From Halichondria panicea (Eukaryota > Porifera > Demospongiae > Suberitida > Halichondriidae): 64,000 nt of DNA. Below are positions 34,201 through 44,988 of this stretch, one piece after another (the stretch's first letter is position 1; each line of letters begins with the position of its first letter). The notes under the pieces are model-generated. The model did no database searches. It saw only the letters and a list, made by a program, of their open reading frames with translations, and was not told the DNA's origin. Made by a program: the position numbers and the translations under genes. The stretch is from NCBI RefSeq assembly GCF_963675165.1, contig NC_087382.1, positions 1,922,001 through 1,986,000 of the forward strand. Direction: 5' to 3'.

Positions 34201-36233
34201 ATAATCATAGATAGAAGAGAAAGGGATTGGCAACGGAGTGCACTTCCGGTACCATCCGTGTTTCGCCTCGAGGCTTACTTCCAACGTGGGAGTCTAAACA
34301 TGAATAATTCATGAGAATTGTTTTTGCCGTCTGTAAAAAAAGTCTACAAGCAGTTCTACTGCTAAACATCAACTTCACCTCATTTGTGTGGCGATTTGGA
34401 GCACACTACTTAGTAACACAACCTTAGCTATATCATAGTTGCTATACACAAACATGAAAGAGCCTCTGACAGAGGCTCTGTGTACCTCCAGCTACTTCAC
34501 GAAAATCAAGATTATCATTTCTAAATGATACCTACCATCAGGGGGCATGTGTTTAAGTGTTGGAGGGGTCTTTGAGAAGTAGGCAATAAGTTTCCCGGGT
34601 TTTCGCGGGAGTTTTAGGGCGAACACGGATGGTTTCAGGCCCATCTGTGTACATTCAATGTAAAAACATCACGTGAACTGCCCCCGTTGCCAATCCCTTT
34701 CTCTTCTATCTATGGTATAATCAGGCATAATTACGCAGCTCATTGCAGAGACACACACACACCTCCTCTGAGGTGACAACAGATTTCCAGATTTTGTTTG
34801 TTTATTGCAATCAGGCCTCCAATTTAGCCTAGACACAAGTGTATCCAGGCTACTAGCAAGGGGGAGGGCCTTCCAGAAAGATCACACACTATTACATTAT
34901 ATAATTATGTATGTACTTATCTACAGTATGTCATGCCTTTTATAGGCAAGGTTCTCATGAGATGTTTGTGGGATGGGAAGTATGTCTGTGAATATCGTTA
35001 ATGCTAGCATTCCATGAAAGAAAGACGTGAAAAAATGAGGTGGATAATGGCCAAATGTGTGTTTTAGTTGATGACAGCAGCTTATAGCCTCGAATATGTT
35101 AAGTACACAAAATCCATATAAGGAACATGTAATACTCTACGCTTTTAAAGATTCTGCAACTAGAGTATATATAAATGGAGGATAAGAAGTGCTCACGTAT
35201 TTAAAGGTTGTGTTGGGTACAAGATCCGATTCTGTCACATCCTTCAGTGCTTTATAGTATTCAAAGTTGCTTCTTGAGTGATGGTCGTGCGGGTTATGGT
35301 AGTGGTACTGAGCAAAAGTTTGAGCTGCCTCTTTATTCAGGCCTTCCTGTATGTATGTAGGGGAAGAGGTTATAACAATGGTGAGGTCAATAGTGATAGC
35401 ATTGTAGGTGGTCTCAATAGAGAGGTGGTCTCTTTAGGGAGGTCAATAGTGATAGCATTGTAGGGGCAGTACTGAGGGATGGGCCCACACTGGTCGGTAG
35501 TGGTGGTTGGTACTAACCCAGAAGAGATACGACATGAGTTGAGCGTGGGCGGATAATTAGACACCCATCTCAACTCTATTTCAGAGGGTACACGTATTTG
35601 CTAGATTGAGGCACGGTGTCGTACTCCTCTGGTACTAACAACCCATAGACAAAAAACAACCACAGCTGGCCTACATCAGACAATGTGTTGAATTTTGATA
35701 TTGAAACTAGTCACACTTGGGCACAACCTCACTCACGTTATGCAAAGCCATCTGCAGATAATGAAGTCCTTCTCTCGTTTCAAGTTTCTTAAATATTTTC
35801 CGTGATACACCCCCTCTTGGTAGTAGCCCCGCCTCCTCCTCTGTACAGTGACGGACACAATGAGAGCGTTCCAATACAGAGCGGAAGAAATCAAGGTCCA
35901 CCCACTGAGTGGTGACCTTTGACCTCTTTCGAGAGCAGAGAGAGTAACAGTGACGTCTCGCCTCTTCTAATTTAGAGAACTCTTCCAGCGATCGTCTGCA
36001 AACAGACATTTAAAATAGCTCTAGTGATATAATTTATGTAGAGGCTGTAGCTATGATCACACCAGTTGCTGTATGTTAATACCATCTTGGTACCTCATAT
36101 GTTTGATAGTGTTTTTCCAATCTTGCTGCTTGTATGCGTCAGTTCCCTGCAAATACTGCTGCTCATAACTGGGCTCTTGACTGGAGGCTGCATAAGACAG
36201 TGCTGCCAGGCACAGGAACACAAACACTCGCAT
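27068..36233 (-). CDS. P3H: prolyl 3-hydroxylase (leprecan family), complete 14-exon gene
   Basis: Exons: 36094-36233, 35737-35995, 35197-35346, 33519-33686, 33029-33164, 31862-31998, 31216-31353, 30998-31078, 29802-29906, 29103-29192, 28360-28510, 28065-28182, 27609-27693 and 27068-27247. All join in phase, giving about 645 residues. A signal peptide (MRVFVFLCLAALSYA) is followed by the Cys-rich TPR-like half shared with CRTAP (FFRSVLERSHCVRHC, NYLQYGYYN), then the dioxygenase domain: GDGYERKSPHTESEKFEG, YFSYTHLVCRT, iron ligands in HSDN, RDYSALLYLNG, distal His in KENMHGV and the 2-oxoglutarate Arg in GGRRCAVALWF. The family hydroxylates collagen prolines at C3 in the endoplasmic reticulum. 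The C-terminus (DLLVSL) lacks a KDEL-type signal. Exon 9 has two possible acceptors 15 nt apart. Introns carry MITEs and CA tracts. The start is the first ATG, at the signal peptide. Confidence 0.93.
29193..29237. repeat. GT microsatellite at a P3H splice acceptor
   Basis: On the minus strand this (CA)n run forms the end of intron 9, immediately before the TAC that starts exon 10, replacing the usual polypyrimidine tract. Confidence 0.85.
29248..29740 (+). mobile_element. MITE-like family A (copy 3)
   Basis: Orthologous to the 1439 copy within the segmental duplication, with internal deletions of about 90 bp. Ends TGAAAGCACCGCGGG and CACCGAGGCATAA. Confidence 0.65.
30030..30345. repeat. two tandem dispersed-repeat units in a P3H intron
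   Basis: Two ~140-bp units share GCACTGCGTTTACAGCATGG and a distal TAAAA-CGAGCAAAA word. A third diverged copy lies at 13085-13165. The splice-like ends do not keep the P3H phase, so I treat them as repeats rather than exons. Confidence 0.55.
31118..31215. repeat. CA tract abutting P3H exon 7 donor
   Basis: About 98 bp of CA with a CGCGCGCG core. The P3H donor after exon 7 lies at its right edge, and the segmental duplication ends inside the tract. Confidence 0.85.
32374..32896. mobile_element. TIR element CATAGATAGA, copy 1 (P3H intron 5)
   Basis: Inverted ends CATAGATAGAGTAGAG and CTTCTACTCTATCTATG, both continuing into GGGATTGGAAACGG, are flanked by GTCATAT at 32367-32373 and 32897-32903. 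No coding capacity. Confidence 0.85.
34206..34714. mobile_element. TIR element CATAGATAGA, copy 2 (P3H intron 3)
   Basis: Ends CATAGATAGAAGAGAAAGGG and CTTTCTCTTCTATCTATG are flanked by GTATAAT at 34199-34205 and 34715-34721. The interior is inverted relative to copy 1 (GAACTGC/GCAGTTC and ATCCGTGT words). Confidence 0.85.
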
Positions 36234-36667
36234 CTTCAGTAGCTGCACAATCTGTTCACACTAGACAACTTCACACTAGACAAAGGCTTTTGTTTGTTAT
36301 TATGCTCCACGTGGGTGAAACACCGCGGCTTGATATCGAGACCCCACAAACTACGATATCCTCGTAATAAAAACACCCCCGCAAATTGTAGATCAGGTGA
36401 TCATCTTGTTGGGATGTGTGCATATGTGGTTCTGTTATATGCTCAAGCTGACATGCATGGGCTACTACATACATATAAAGTGAATCATAAACTAGATAGA
36501 TGTTTGGCATTTGATGTCATACATTAGAACATAAGATATACTAAAACTGAGCAATGATGCCTATAAACGTTTATCTCAATGACATAATTATTACATGTCC
36601 TATAATTCTACTTCCTCTCCTACTTCCTGTTCTACTTCCTGTTTTACTTCCTGTTCTACTTCCTGTT
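36234..36667. other. P3H upstream / UQCRB 3' flank
   Basis: The 434 bp between the UQCRB stop and the P3H start must hold the P3H promoter. 36615-36678 is a run of imperfect CTTCCTGTTCTA repeats that includes the UQCRB stop codon and 3' UTR. No clear core-promoter motif was seen. Confidence 0.5.
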
Positions 36668-38868
36668 CTACTTTCTGTCGCATTCTCTCCTCTCTTCTAG
36701 CTCAGCCTCAATTTGATGAATCATTGGCAATAAGTATTGCACATCCTGCAGATAACAGTACTAACACATAATAATATTATTATGGAGTCACATGCATGCA
36801 CTACGGTACCGTATAGAGGGTAATTTTGTCGGGCAAAATATTTGTGGTTTTCGTAGTTGAAGGTCTGACCACGAACATATATATATCCACGAAATGTCTC
36901 AATACTGCTGAACCACGAATATTTTATCTCCCGAAAATTACCTGCTAGCTATACGGTATATATACTAGTAGAAGGAAAATTCACAAAATAGCCAATCTGC
37001 GAAAAATTAGAGCCTCGAAGATAACTACGGTTATATGCACTTACGGCTTCGGGTGTAGTCCACTCTTCCCTCGGCAACTCGCCGCCCTTCATTTTGAGAT
37101 CTATGGCATGTGTGATTCGATATAGTCTCATGTATGCTTCTTTCTCCGGCAATTGACGGACTGCCTCAATCACCACTGGGTCCATCTCGTCATGAAGATC
37201 ATCAGATAAGAGGCCTGCATGTACTATAGAAAGAGTACATCTCATTTTAAACTATACGAAAAGGTTCCAGTTATATAGCGATACATGCATGTCAGTCATG
37301 TCTTTACAGTAAGTACCTCTTTTGAAATGTCTATCTAGAAGTGCTCAAATTGAATGTATCTACCACTCAACTGAGTCACCCATTAACTCAATTAAGACTG
37401 ATCCTACATCAGCAATTATATACCATGCAAGGTCACCCCTAGGACAGTGCAGCATCAGCAATTATATACCATACAAGGTCACCCCTAGGACAGTGCAGCA
37501 TCAGCAATTATATACCCATGCAAGGTCACCCCTAGGACAGTGCAGCTTATAGTGAGGTGGCTGCATGCATTTCATAGCGCAACTAAAAAGCTGAATAATA
37601 TATAATGACAATAGCTAAATGCCATTATCTTTTCAATTGTATCCTCCAAACCAGGGGCGGATCCAGGAAAAATGAAAGGGGGGCTAGTAGAGAGGGGCAA
37701 AGCCCCGTACGAGGGTGTCGGAGCCACCCAGGGGGTGGGTGTGGGAGGGGGAGCATCCCCCTCCCGCCTCGCCGGAGGCGAAATTTTTTGCTTTTTTACA
37801 ATTTGCTCACACTTTTACCTTTGAACTGTCATATTAATAAGTGAATACTGAATATGAAAAAGTTAATCAAAAAACTCGTTCTAATCAACAAAAGGATGTA
37901 TACTGCATCTACTACATTCATGCACTCTTGGTACTACATGAAAGAATCACAATGCCTACCCAGACTGCACTGAGAGTGAGAGGAGGTAAGGCTGGTTCCT
38001 TGCAACTAGCTGAAAAAGTCTGAGATCTGCTCCATGTTGCAGCTCAACAGCATGCACAATAGCCTCCTTCACAAGGCCTAGGAAGAGAGGCCTGGGATTA
38101 GCCTAGATTCCAGCGCCTTGTTCAAGCGGGCTGGAATCGAGGCTAGCCTGGGATATGATCGAGGCTACAAACATTGCACAAGGAGCTGACTCAGCAACAG
38201 CAATAGTTGACCTATGCACTTTTATATTAGAGCTACTAGCTAGCTAGTATGTACGTCCAGCTAGCTAGCCTACATCCTTTATACTCTTAGTAGCTAGACT
38301 TGGCTGTTGTCTAGCATCTCTTAAGTCAGTGAGTCTACATGCAGATGCATAAGTAACAAGGTTGGTGGCAAAATTGTTGTAACCTCAGACTAGCAATACA
38401 TAGGTAGTTTTTTCAAAAGGGGGGGGGCTTCAGCCCCTCAAAATCACCCCTGGATCCGCCCCTGCAAACCACTTTATCTTCACACCCAAAACGTCATATC
38501 CGACCGTATAATAGTTTGGGGCAGCCAGTATATACGGAATAGCGAGTGAATTAAGGGCCGCATTTTAGGGCGAGTTTTGTGCAGCTTGTCAAAATTGGGA
38601 TATAATTATAGAAAGAGAATCTGCTGCTCATTTTCTTCTATCCATGCACATTTACCATGAGGCACATTACTGTGAGACATCAACACAGTTTGACACTAAT
38701 CAGATTTGGAGAGTATTAGCGCCTGGATGCCATCATCATGCAGGTCTAGCCATAAAATTAATCAGCCTTACCAAATTTCTCCTGTCCAGAAGGCTTTGGA
38801 ACAAGCCGCCTTATACTGACAACGTTCATCCGTGCAAGAAAACATACTCTTTTTCTTGAGAAAGCCAT
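36668..38868 (-). CDS. UQCRB: cytochrome b-c1 complex subunit 7 (UQCRB/QCR7)
   Basis: Exons 38772-38868, 37045-37214 and 36668-36745 join in phase to give 114 residues, close to the ~111 of animal UQCRB. Exon 1 has a basic N-terminus with an IRRLVPKPSG stretch. Exon 2 carries the family core GLLSDDLHDE, VRQLPEKEAYMRLYRI and LPREEWTTPEA. Exon 3 gives the acidic and basic tail ending ELEERRECDRK. The subunit sits on the matrix side of complex III next to cytochrome b. Exon 1 is less conserved (no WYYNAAG motif), but its length and phase fit. Intron 1 contains an 813-bp TIR element and a 46-bp tandem repeat, and intron 2 a TA-flanked MITE. No frame break. Confidence 0.88.
36809..36956. mobile_element. 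TA-flanked MITE, CCGTATAG family (copy 2)
   Basis: 148 bp with ends CCGTATAGAGGGTAATTTTG and CGAAAATTACCTGC...TATACGG, flanked by TA (36807-36808, 36957-36958). It sits in UQCRB intron 2. Confidence 0.8.
37407..37545. repeat. three tandem 46-bp units
   Basis: Units begin CATCAGCAATTATATACC and end CCCCTAGGACAGTGCAG, and are almost identical. Located in UQCRB intron 1. There are too few copies and no spacers, so this is not a CRISPR array. Confidence 0.9.
37652..38464. mobile_element. TIR element CAGGGGCGGATCCAGG, copy 2
   Basis: 813 bp with ends CAGGGGCGGATCCAGG and CCTGGATCCGCCCCTG, flanked by CAAAC (37647-37651 and 38465-38469). Same termini and almost the same length as the copy inside the copia element. 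Contains a small hairpin built on GATTCCAGC / GCTGGAATC. Confidence 0.85.
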
Positions 38869-39540
38869 TTTCAATGATCACTTCACAAGACTAGATTTAG
38901 TACCAATATCGGAGAGTGAGCTCCCTCGTGTTTGATGCGCCCAGTGAATTTTGTCATCCTTGAGCATGCACGCAGTAGATTGGGGGGGGGGGGGATGGCT
39001 ATCAAAGTATGACTCCATATGAGTTTTGTAAATCTATGCTTACCACAGATATCTAGCTGGATTTTCTAAAATCAGAAGAGATCTCTCAAGAGCTAGAGCG
39101 TGTCAAAGCAGACAAAATGTTACCAACTTACTCCCATGCAGGCCGTGTAGTCTAGCTGCTGTGCAGTTTTAAATGCTATAGACTTCTATAGCTATAGATA
39201 CATCATAGTTTAGCTGCCTTAATGTAGACTATTGACTCATTCATTTCACCCTTTCTTGTCGTTTTGGAGCATGTGTATAATGTTAACCTTCATTTTTCTC
39301 TTGCTAATACATAATTATAATTATGGCATAATTATGTCCCTGCGGCCTATTATATATACTACGTACCCAGGCTATAATGTGGCAGCCTTAGGCAATGATC
39401 AGTGGTACAAGGCAGCTGTCCGGGTTCCATGCAGTGTGCCACATGCAATAATTACAATTAATAATACCGGCTACGCTAACTAATTATTATTAATATGTGA
39501 AAGTATAGACATGCATGCACATGTTATCGACCATGCATTG
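38869..39540. other. UQCRB upstream spacer
   Basis: No exon was recognised. A G run lies at 38981-38993 and ataattat words are frequent. It should contain the UQCRB promoter. Confidence 0.4.
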
Positions 39541-39764
39541 TCAAAGTACACGATCCTCTGAGACTTGATAGTGGTCCATGCACACACGTCTCTTCCCGTA
39601 CAAAGCGATTATGGTGGCCACCAAGAAAAGAATCACCACCTGTGACAAGGGGGTGGGCGTTACTCATTGAATACACCACACAAAATTGCTATAACAGCAA
39701 TGCCAAACAAAATCTAGCTAATATGCTCCCAGTATACACATGTACAACATACCTTGACTCTCAT
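39541..39764 (-). CDS. possible 36-residue single-pass membrane peptide
   Basis: Two exons, 39753-39764 (MRVK) and 39541-39639, are separated by a 113-nt GT-AG intron and join in phase. They would encode a peptide with one hydrophobic helix (VVILFLVATIIALYG) followed by a basic stop-transfer KRR and a short polar tail. The shape is that of small mitochondrial or ER membrane subunits, but I do not recognise a family. The only evidence is good splice sites plus the helix, so it may be chance. Confidence 0.3.
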
Positions 39765-39880
39765 CCTGGTGGTGCTCTATAGGAGGGATGTAATAATAGC
39801 CTCATGCATGCATGTATAGAGCAGCTATCGTAAAACTAGAATGTTTTGCGGTCATCAAACATAATTATAATTATGCGAAC

Positions 39881-40646
39881 CAGAGATACAAAAGAAAGGG
39901 GATTGGAAACGAAATTTTTACGAAATTTTTGCGTGAAGCATTCCGCGTTATAGGGCGTGGCTAAAACTACAAAGGATTATATTTATAGTCAGCATGCTCA
40001 TTACCAGTCTTGACTGCTCTACAATGTGCTGTACATAGAAACAGTGAAATTGATCATTTTTAATGTTGATTTTTCTAAAAAGTAAAGAGAATTTAGCTCT
40101 AAAAAGTCGACTAAGCCATGCAGCCACTATTACTAGACAAATAAATGCAATGCAAGAAGAAATAGCCTTTACTATGAAGTCGTAGGAGGGACAGGCCCGT
40201 GGCGTGTCTAAAAGTATACTAAAGCAGTTTGAAGGACTATACTGCAAACGTTTATGAACAGTACAGCTTATTTATAGCATGAAGCCATTCTATGTAGCAC
40301 TTAGATACATAATAACCAAGTCAAGCAATGTCCTTTGCTGTTTTGACTTCACAGGAGGGACAGAGAAAAGTTGACATAGAGTAATTCAAGCTAAACTCAA
40401 AAAAATTGGGAACAGAGTAAAGACAACGGACTTAGAGCTTGTCAGTGGTATAAGCTTACTTCTCTCAAGTATCTCCCAGGCCCTGAGTGATCTCTAGTGG
40501 ATAGGAGAGCTAGAAACCAGGGATACAAAACTTTTCCATGTAATTATTTGCGAGCGCAATAATTACACGGAGTGCTTCACCGGATGTCAGTCCTTTTACA
40601 TAGGGCGTGGGCGGTCGTTTCCAATCCCCTTTCTTTTGTATCTCTG
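39881..40646. mobile_element. TIR element CAGAGATACA (related to the CATAGATAGA family)
   Basis: Inverted ends CAGAGATACAAAAGAAAGG and CCTTTCTTTTGTATCTCTG continue into GGATTGGAAACGA on both sides and are flanked by TGCGAAC (39874-39880, 40647-40653). The CAGAG start and 7-8 bp target duplication suggest a hAT-like origin (inference). Confidence 0.85.
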
Positions 40647-41407
40647 TGCGAACTAAATTTGCGAGGATTGATCAATTTGCAACAATAAAATCGCAAAACC
40701 TAATAAAGTACACGCACATGCACGATCCTTGCCAGAAGCTTTGAACAGTCTCTGCCGGTTTCTTTCACATGCTAGGGCTGTATAGGAAGGCTTTGAGGTC
40801 CAAGTGAGTAGGAAGAAGAGTGGTGGACGGTTGCAGCAATCTAGCTATTGTAGACCATCACGCCTACACCGGTATACTGTCTACTGCGCATGTTAATTAA
40901 GGCGGGAGAGGCGTATCTTTGCACGTCACGTGTCTATAGTCTCTTTTTCGCGCAAAAAGTCCTGGCTTGCGTACGCGTAGACTACAGCTGCTCAAGCACA
41001 ACACAACAAATACTTGTGCCACAAGAAAAGCATCTAGAAACGGTAGATTATCCACAGCTTAGTACATGTAGCTAATAGACTATAGTATTAATAATAATAA
41101 TAATAATTATCATTGAACACACCAGGAATAGGTGTACATATTATATTACATGTATATAGTAATAGTATAGAACTATAGTGCAAGATAGTTAGTCCAACTT
41201 AAAGTCAATCGCAGCAGATAGAGTTAATTATCATTGATGTATCTTCACGCGAGTTGAAAGAAATGCGGCCAAGCCTGACATCCCGAACAAAGTCCGCACA
41301 AACCATGTCGTCACTGCTATAAACTTTAATAAAATTCCTTTTGATCAGGTTGTTAGCCCCGACTGCTGTGAATGCATGGCTAGACGCCCATGAGAAAACT
41401 GATCTAA
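40647..41407. other. spacer, no gene seen
   Basis: Contains an isolated ACTACAGCTGCTCAAG word from family A near 40980 and an ATA/AAT-rich stretch near 41085-41110. No exon was recognised. Confidence 0.4.
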
Positions 41408-41967
41408 TGAAAGCACCGCAGGTGCTGATGCCTCGGTGGAGGTGCCAAAGCTACATAACATAAAACTACTACTTTTATACACACATTGATTATTATTATC
41501 ATGATGAACATCTTTTATTTTGCTGCATGCAAATAGTGGGTAATCATCAAACCATGATTGTTGTTAAAAACGATCGATGCCAAAAGTTCAAGTCTAAAAT
41601 TAATTAATGGCTGCAAGTCAGCAGAGCCTTGCAGCTCTCTGCTCACTCTTGCAGTTACCAATAGCTAGCGTTCTAGTGCAGAGCTAACTACTAAGTAGAG
41701 TAGTAACACTCAGTGAACAAGTTTTGCTACGGACTCTTCTGAAAAGGCTGGCATTCCAAGTAAGCAAAACTAGGCATAACTCGAGAACGAAGCATTATTT
41801 TGCAAATCCACGAATTAATTAAAATCCAAGTAAACATGACTAGAAGCCTATAGAAACTCTTACTTGCACTTGATTCATCCTTGAGCAGCTGTAGCGGTCT
41901 ACACACACACACAGACACACAAACACACTACCGTATACCTCGCTTGCGCATGCACACCGAGGCATAA
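41408..41967 (+). mobile_element. MITE-like family A (copy 4)
   Basis: Near full length, from TGAAAGCACCGCAGG to CACACCGAGGCA, flanked by TAA on both sides (ATCTAA before, TAATGA after). The clearest case for a 3-bp target duplication in this family. Confidence 0.7.
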
Positions 41968-42220
41968 TGAGGGTGGATTTAGATGCTAAGCACGTGAAAT
42001 GAAGTTAGAATAAATATCTGGTATTCTATTAAACAAACTCTGAACTCCAGCAACACAATGGAGAATTCTTGTGTGACATTGACGAGGCAATCTCCAAATT
42101 TTCCTCAAAATATTGTTAAAAGCGGTTTCAAGAGCACGAATTTTCTTACTGTCAAGTCTCCACAAAACACAACCATATAGTGAAAGGCATTAACAGAGGT
42201 TCCACTGTATATGGCAAAAT

Positions 42221-42326
42221 GATATTCACGCACAAGTTAATGAGATTCATTGGCTGCATGGTCATCTGACCTTTTTGTGCCTCCCCCCCTCAAGCTGTCG
42301 CAGACCTAGTTAGAGCATAGATAGAA
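42221..42326 (+). promoter_or_regulatory. conserved upstream block of mucin-receptor gene 1
   Basis: GATATTCACGCAC, TTAATGAGATTCAT, TCATCTGACCTT and CTGTCGCAGACCTA occur in the same order and spacing directly upstream of both receptor start codons (partner 45733-45841). It is either shared promoter/5' UTR or simply part of the gene duplication. Confidence 0.5.
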
Positions 42327-44988
42327 ATGTCCGCCATTAAAGTCTACATTTTGCTCTCACTGTCTGTGCTGTGTATTACCAATGGGCAAGGTATGCAACA
42401 TAGATACCTATATTCTAGCTAGATCTGTATAGAGCTAAAAATCAACTGTTTTAGCATGCATCACTGAAATCTGTGTGGTCTGCAGGTCAGGGCCAGAGGT
42501 GCCTTGATGGGTTTCCTTCAGTCACTGACAACACCTGTACATTGTCAACATGCCCGATCCAGGGGATAAGTAGCTCCCGGCAACTACGACTCTTCCCTTC
42601 CATGAGGATTACCTGTAATGGGATGCTAGTGGGATTGTCTGTAGCAGGAGAGACTCTAAGTGGAGGAGATTACCCTATTCTACAGATCTGGAGACCCACT
42701 GGCCCCACACCCAATGACTATGAGAGAATCAGTGAATACACATTCCCAATTGGATGCACTCAGCTACCTAACAATGTCTGGCAGTGTAGAGTCAATTCCA
42801 TTGATGTTGAGGAGAGGGACATCATTGGAATTGATCTCCCTCTTGCCATTAAGACTGTTGCAGCATTTGGAATGTACTCCATGTCCCCGCCATCGTTTAC
42901 CAGCTACACACTAAGCAGTACAACAGAGAGAACATTCTCAGTGCCTGTGTCTGCTATAACTGACAGTGCTCAGCCATTGCTTACTCTGGATATTCAGGAA
43001 CAAGGTGATAATTATAACTATGCCTCGAGGTATACAAATCTATGAGTAGTTAACAGTAGTTAAGTTATCATAAGATTCTAAGAAATTGATTGTGTAAGTG
43101 AACGAATAAAATATTTTCCCAAACGTCATTATAGTCGGAAATTCATTTAGGTGAAAACAGGGTGATCGTAAAAATGTCGATTGATTTCTGGAAATAAATG
43201 TTTCTGGACAAGTTTTTCTTATCAAACGTTAGACAGCTACTCAGTGTAATTTTGAGACCTTAGCCGATAGATCTTCTTCAAATCTCTCCCTAACTGAAAT
43301 GGCACTAAAAACTAGCACTGCGGAGGATGACTTGCATGTGTAAAAAATATCGAACCTATAGCCTCGTTCCCGGCCAGAATTGAATGCTAAGTCAAAAAGA
43401 GGGCCTGGTACCTATTGCATGGGTGATAGTGCCGTAAATTAGTCCGTTTACTATGTTACGTAATACTTTATCTCTATGACTGAGTTCCGTGAAGCTGTGG
43501 CTTAATTATGCCATCTATTGCGCTGGTATAGAAGGCTTGAACACTATATAGTCTGCAGAAGACAGGAGAGGCTCAGTATCTCCGCAATTAATAATGTTCA
43601 GCGTAATAGTGAAAGAGACTTAACATCTATAAAGAAGTGTGGAGACCAGTTGTTGGGCAGAGAACTGTGCAGAAAACCATGCGCTCCTTCTATCAAGGCT
43701 CTTGGTCTGCTATAACCAGTATATACGCCTATTAGTTGATGTGCGCTTATTAAGTTCATTGTCTATATATAATTATGTCTACGATGGTCGTATAGCTGTA
43801 GCAGCACCATATACAGACTTGCCACAGCCTGTACAGATCCAAGCTAATACATCACGACCATACAACCATCATTATGATAGAGAGCCTCTTCTGTCTTCAG
43901 ACTAGTGTGAAAGCCTTCTGAACCAATGCAACCGAGAACTAAGCTGCTTTACATAAATAGAAACATATATAGAAAGGGGATTCCCAAATTCTGGTGAGTA
44001 AATTAGTGCATGCGCACTATCACACATGCATAAGGTACCAGGCCGTATACGAAGAAATTGGCCTGGGACCGAGGCTAACAACATTCAGATTCTATGGTGT
44101 TCATACAGTCATTGAGACCCCAACTACTGAGCTGACAACACAGACCCCTACTACTGAGCTGACAACACAGACCCCAACTACTCAGCAGACAACACAGGCT
44201 CAGCCGACAACACAGGCCCCAACTATATATACTCAGTGAACAACACAGGGCTCAACTACTCAGCGGACAACACAGGCCCCAACTACTCAGCTGACAACAC
44301 AGGCCCCAACTACTCAGCTAGAAGATCACACTACTGCAGAAGATATTGGGCAACCGACGGCTAGAGGTACAGAGATAGTTGGTCCGTTGGTTGGTGGTGT
44401 GGTTGGTGTGCTACTGTTGGTGCTGATTGTTGCACTGGTGGTGGGTTTGGTTGTATATATTCTTACGAGGAGGAGATTCACTAATAAATGGAAACCTGAG
44501 GTGGTATCTGAACATCAGCTTGCAGAGGGCAGTCAGAGAGGGGTGATCAGTAATGGTATCCACAGCGCTGAGACCGGTGAGTGCATGTGTGTGTTTGTGT
44601 GCTCGCAGATATTGTTTACCTTTATTCTCTCAATATACAATCCTTTGCTATAGCATAATTATAGTGAAAGTTGTGATTGTATGAAGTCGTTTAATTTTAA
44701 CCATGCATTCATATAAACTCTCCTACTCCACGCACACACACACACACACCCACACACACACACGCACACACACATGAAGTTATTGAGCTCGGCTCTCGAA
44801 GACAATCGACGGACAGTATGTCCAGCAATCCATTGTACATGCCCAACACAGATGCATCCATCAAGTATGAGGGAGAGCCTGAATATACTTACATTGATCA
44901 AAAAGATATACGCATTCTAGCAAGAAATCCAATTGTTGGTGTTGGTGAAGATGCAGACAATGTTGCATATAGCTTAACTACTCACTAA
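42327..44988 (+). pseudogene. mucin-stalked single-pass receptor 1, in-frame stop in the stalk
   Basis: Exons: 42327-42390 (signal peptide MSAIKVYILLSLSVLCITNG), 42486-43004 (~170-residue Cys-containing ectodomain), 44109-44576 (Thr/Pro stalk, membrane helix, juxtamembrane basic RRR) and 44780-44988 (cytoplasmic tail with LYMPN, EYTYID and VAYSL tyrosines). The phases agree. The stalk has about eight PTTELTTQ-type units. At 44237-44239 a TGA replaces the usual Leu or Pro codon while the frame continues open to the end, so this copy is interrupted by one nonsense change. The ectodomain matches no domain I can name; similar modules (FPSMRITCNG, then LQIWRPTG) seem common in sponge proteins. A polyadenylation word AATAAA overlaps the stop region at 44987. 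Confidence 0.65.

Noticed and set aside
35583-35690. Extra P3H exon reading LWLFFVYGLLVPEEYD on the minus strand
   Set aside because: It ends in a stop, has no convincing donor, and the flanking exons 2 and 3 already join in phase and match the family without it.
44237-44239. Selenocysteine reading of the stalk TGA in receptor 1
   Set aside because: The site lies in a low-complexity repeat where other units have Leu or Pro, and no SECIS-like element was recognised in the short 3' flank.
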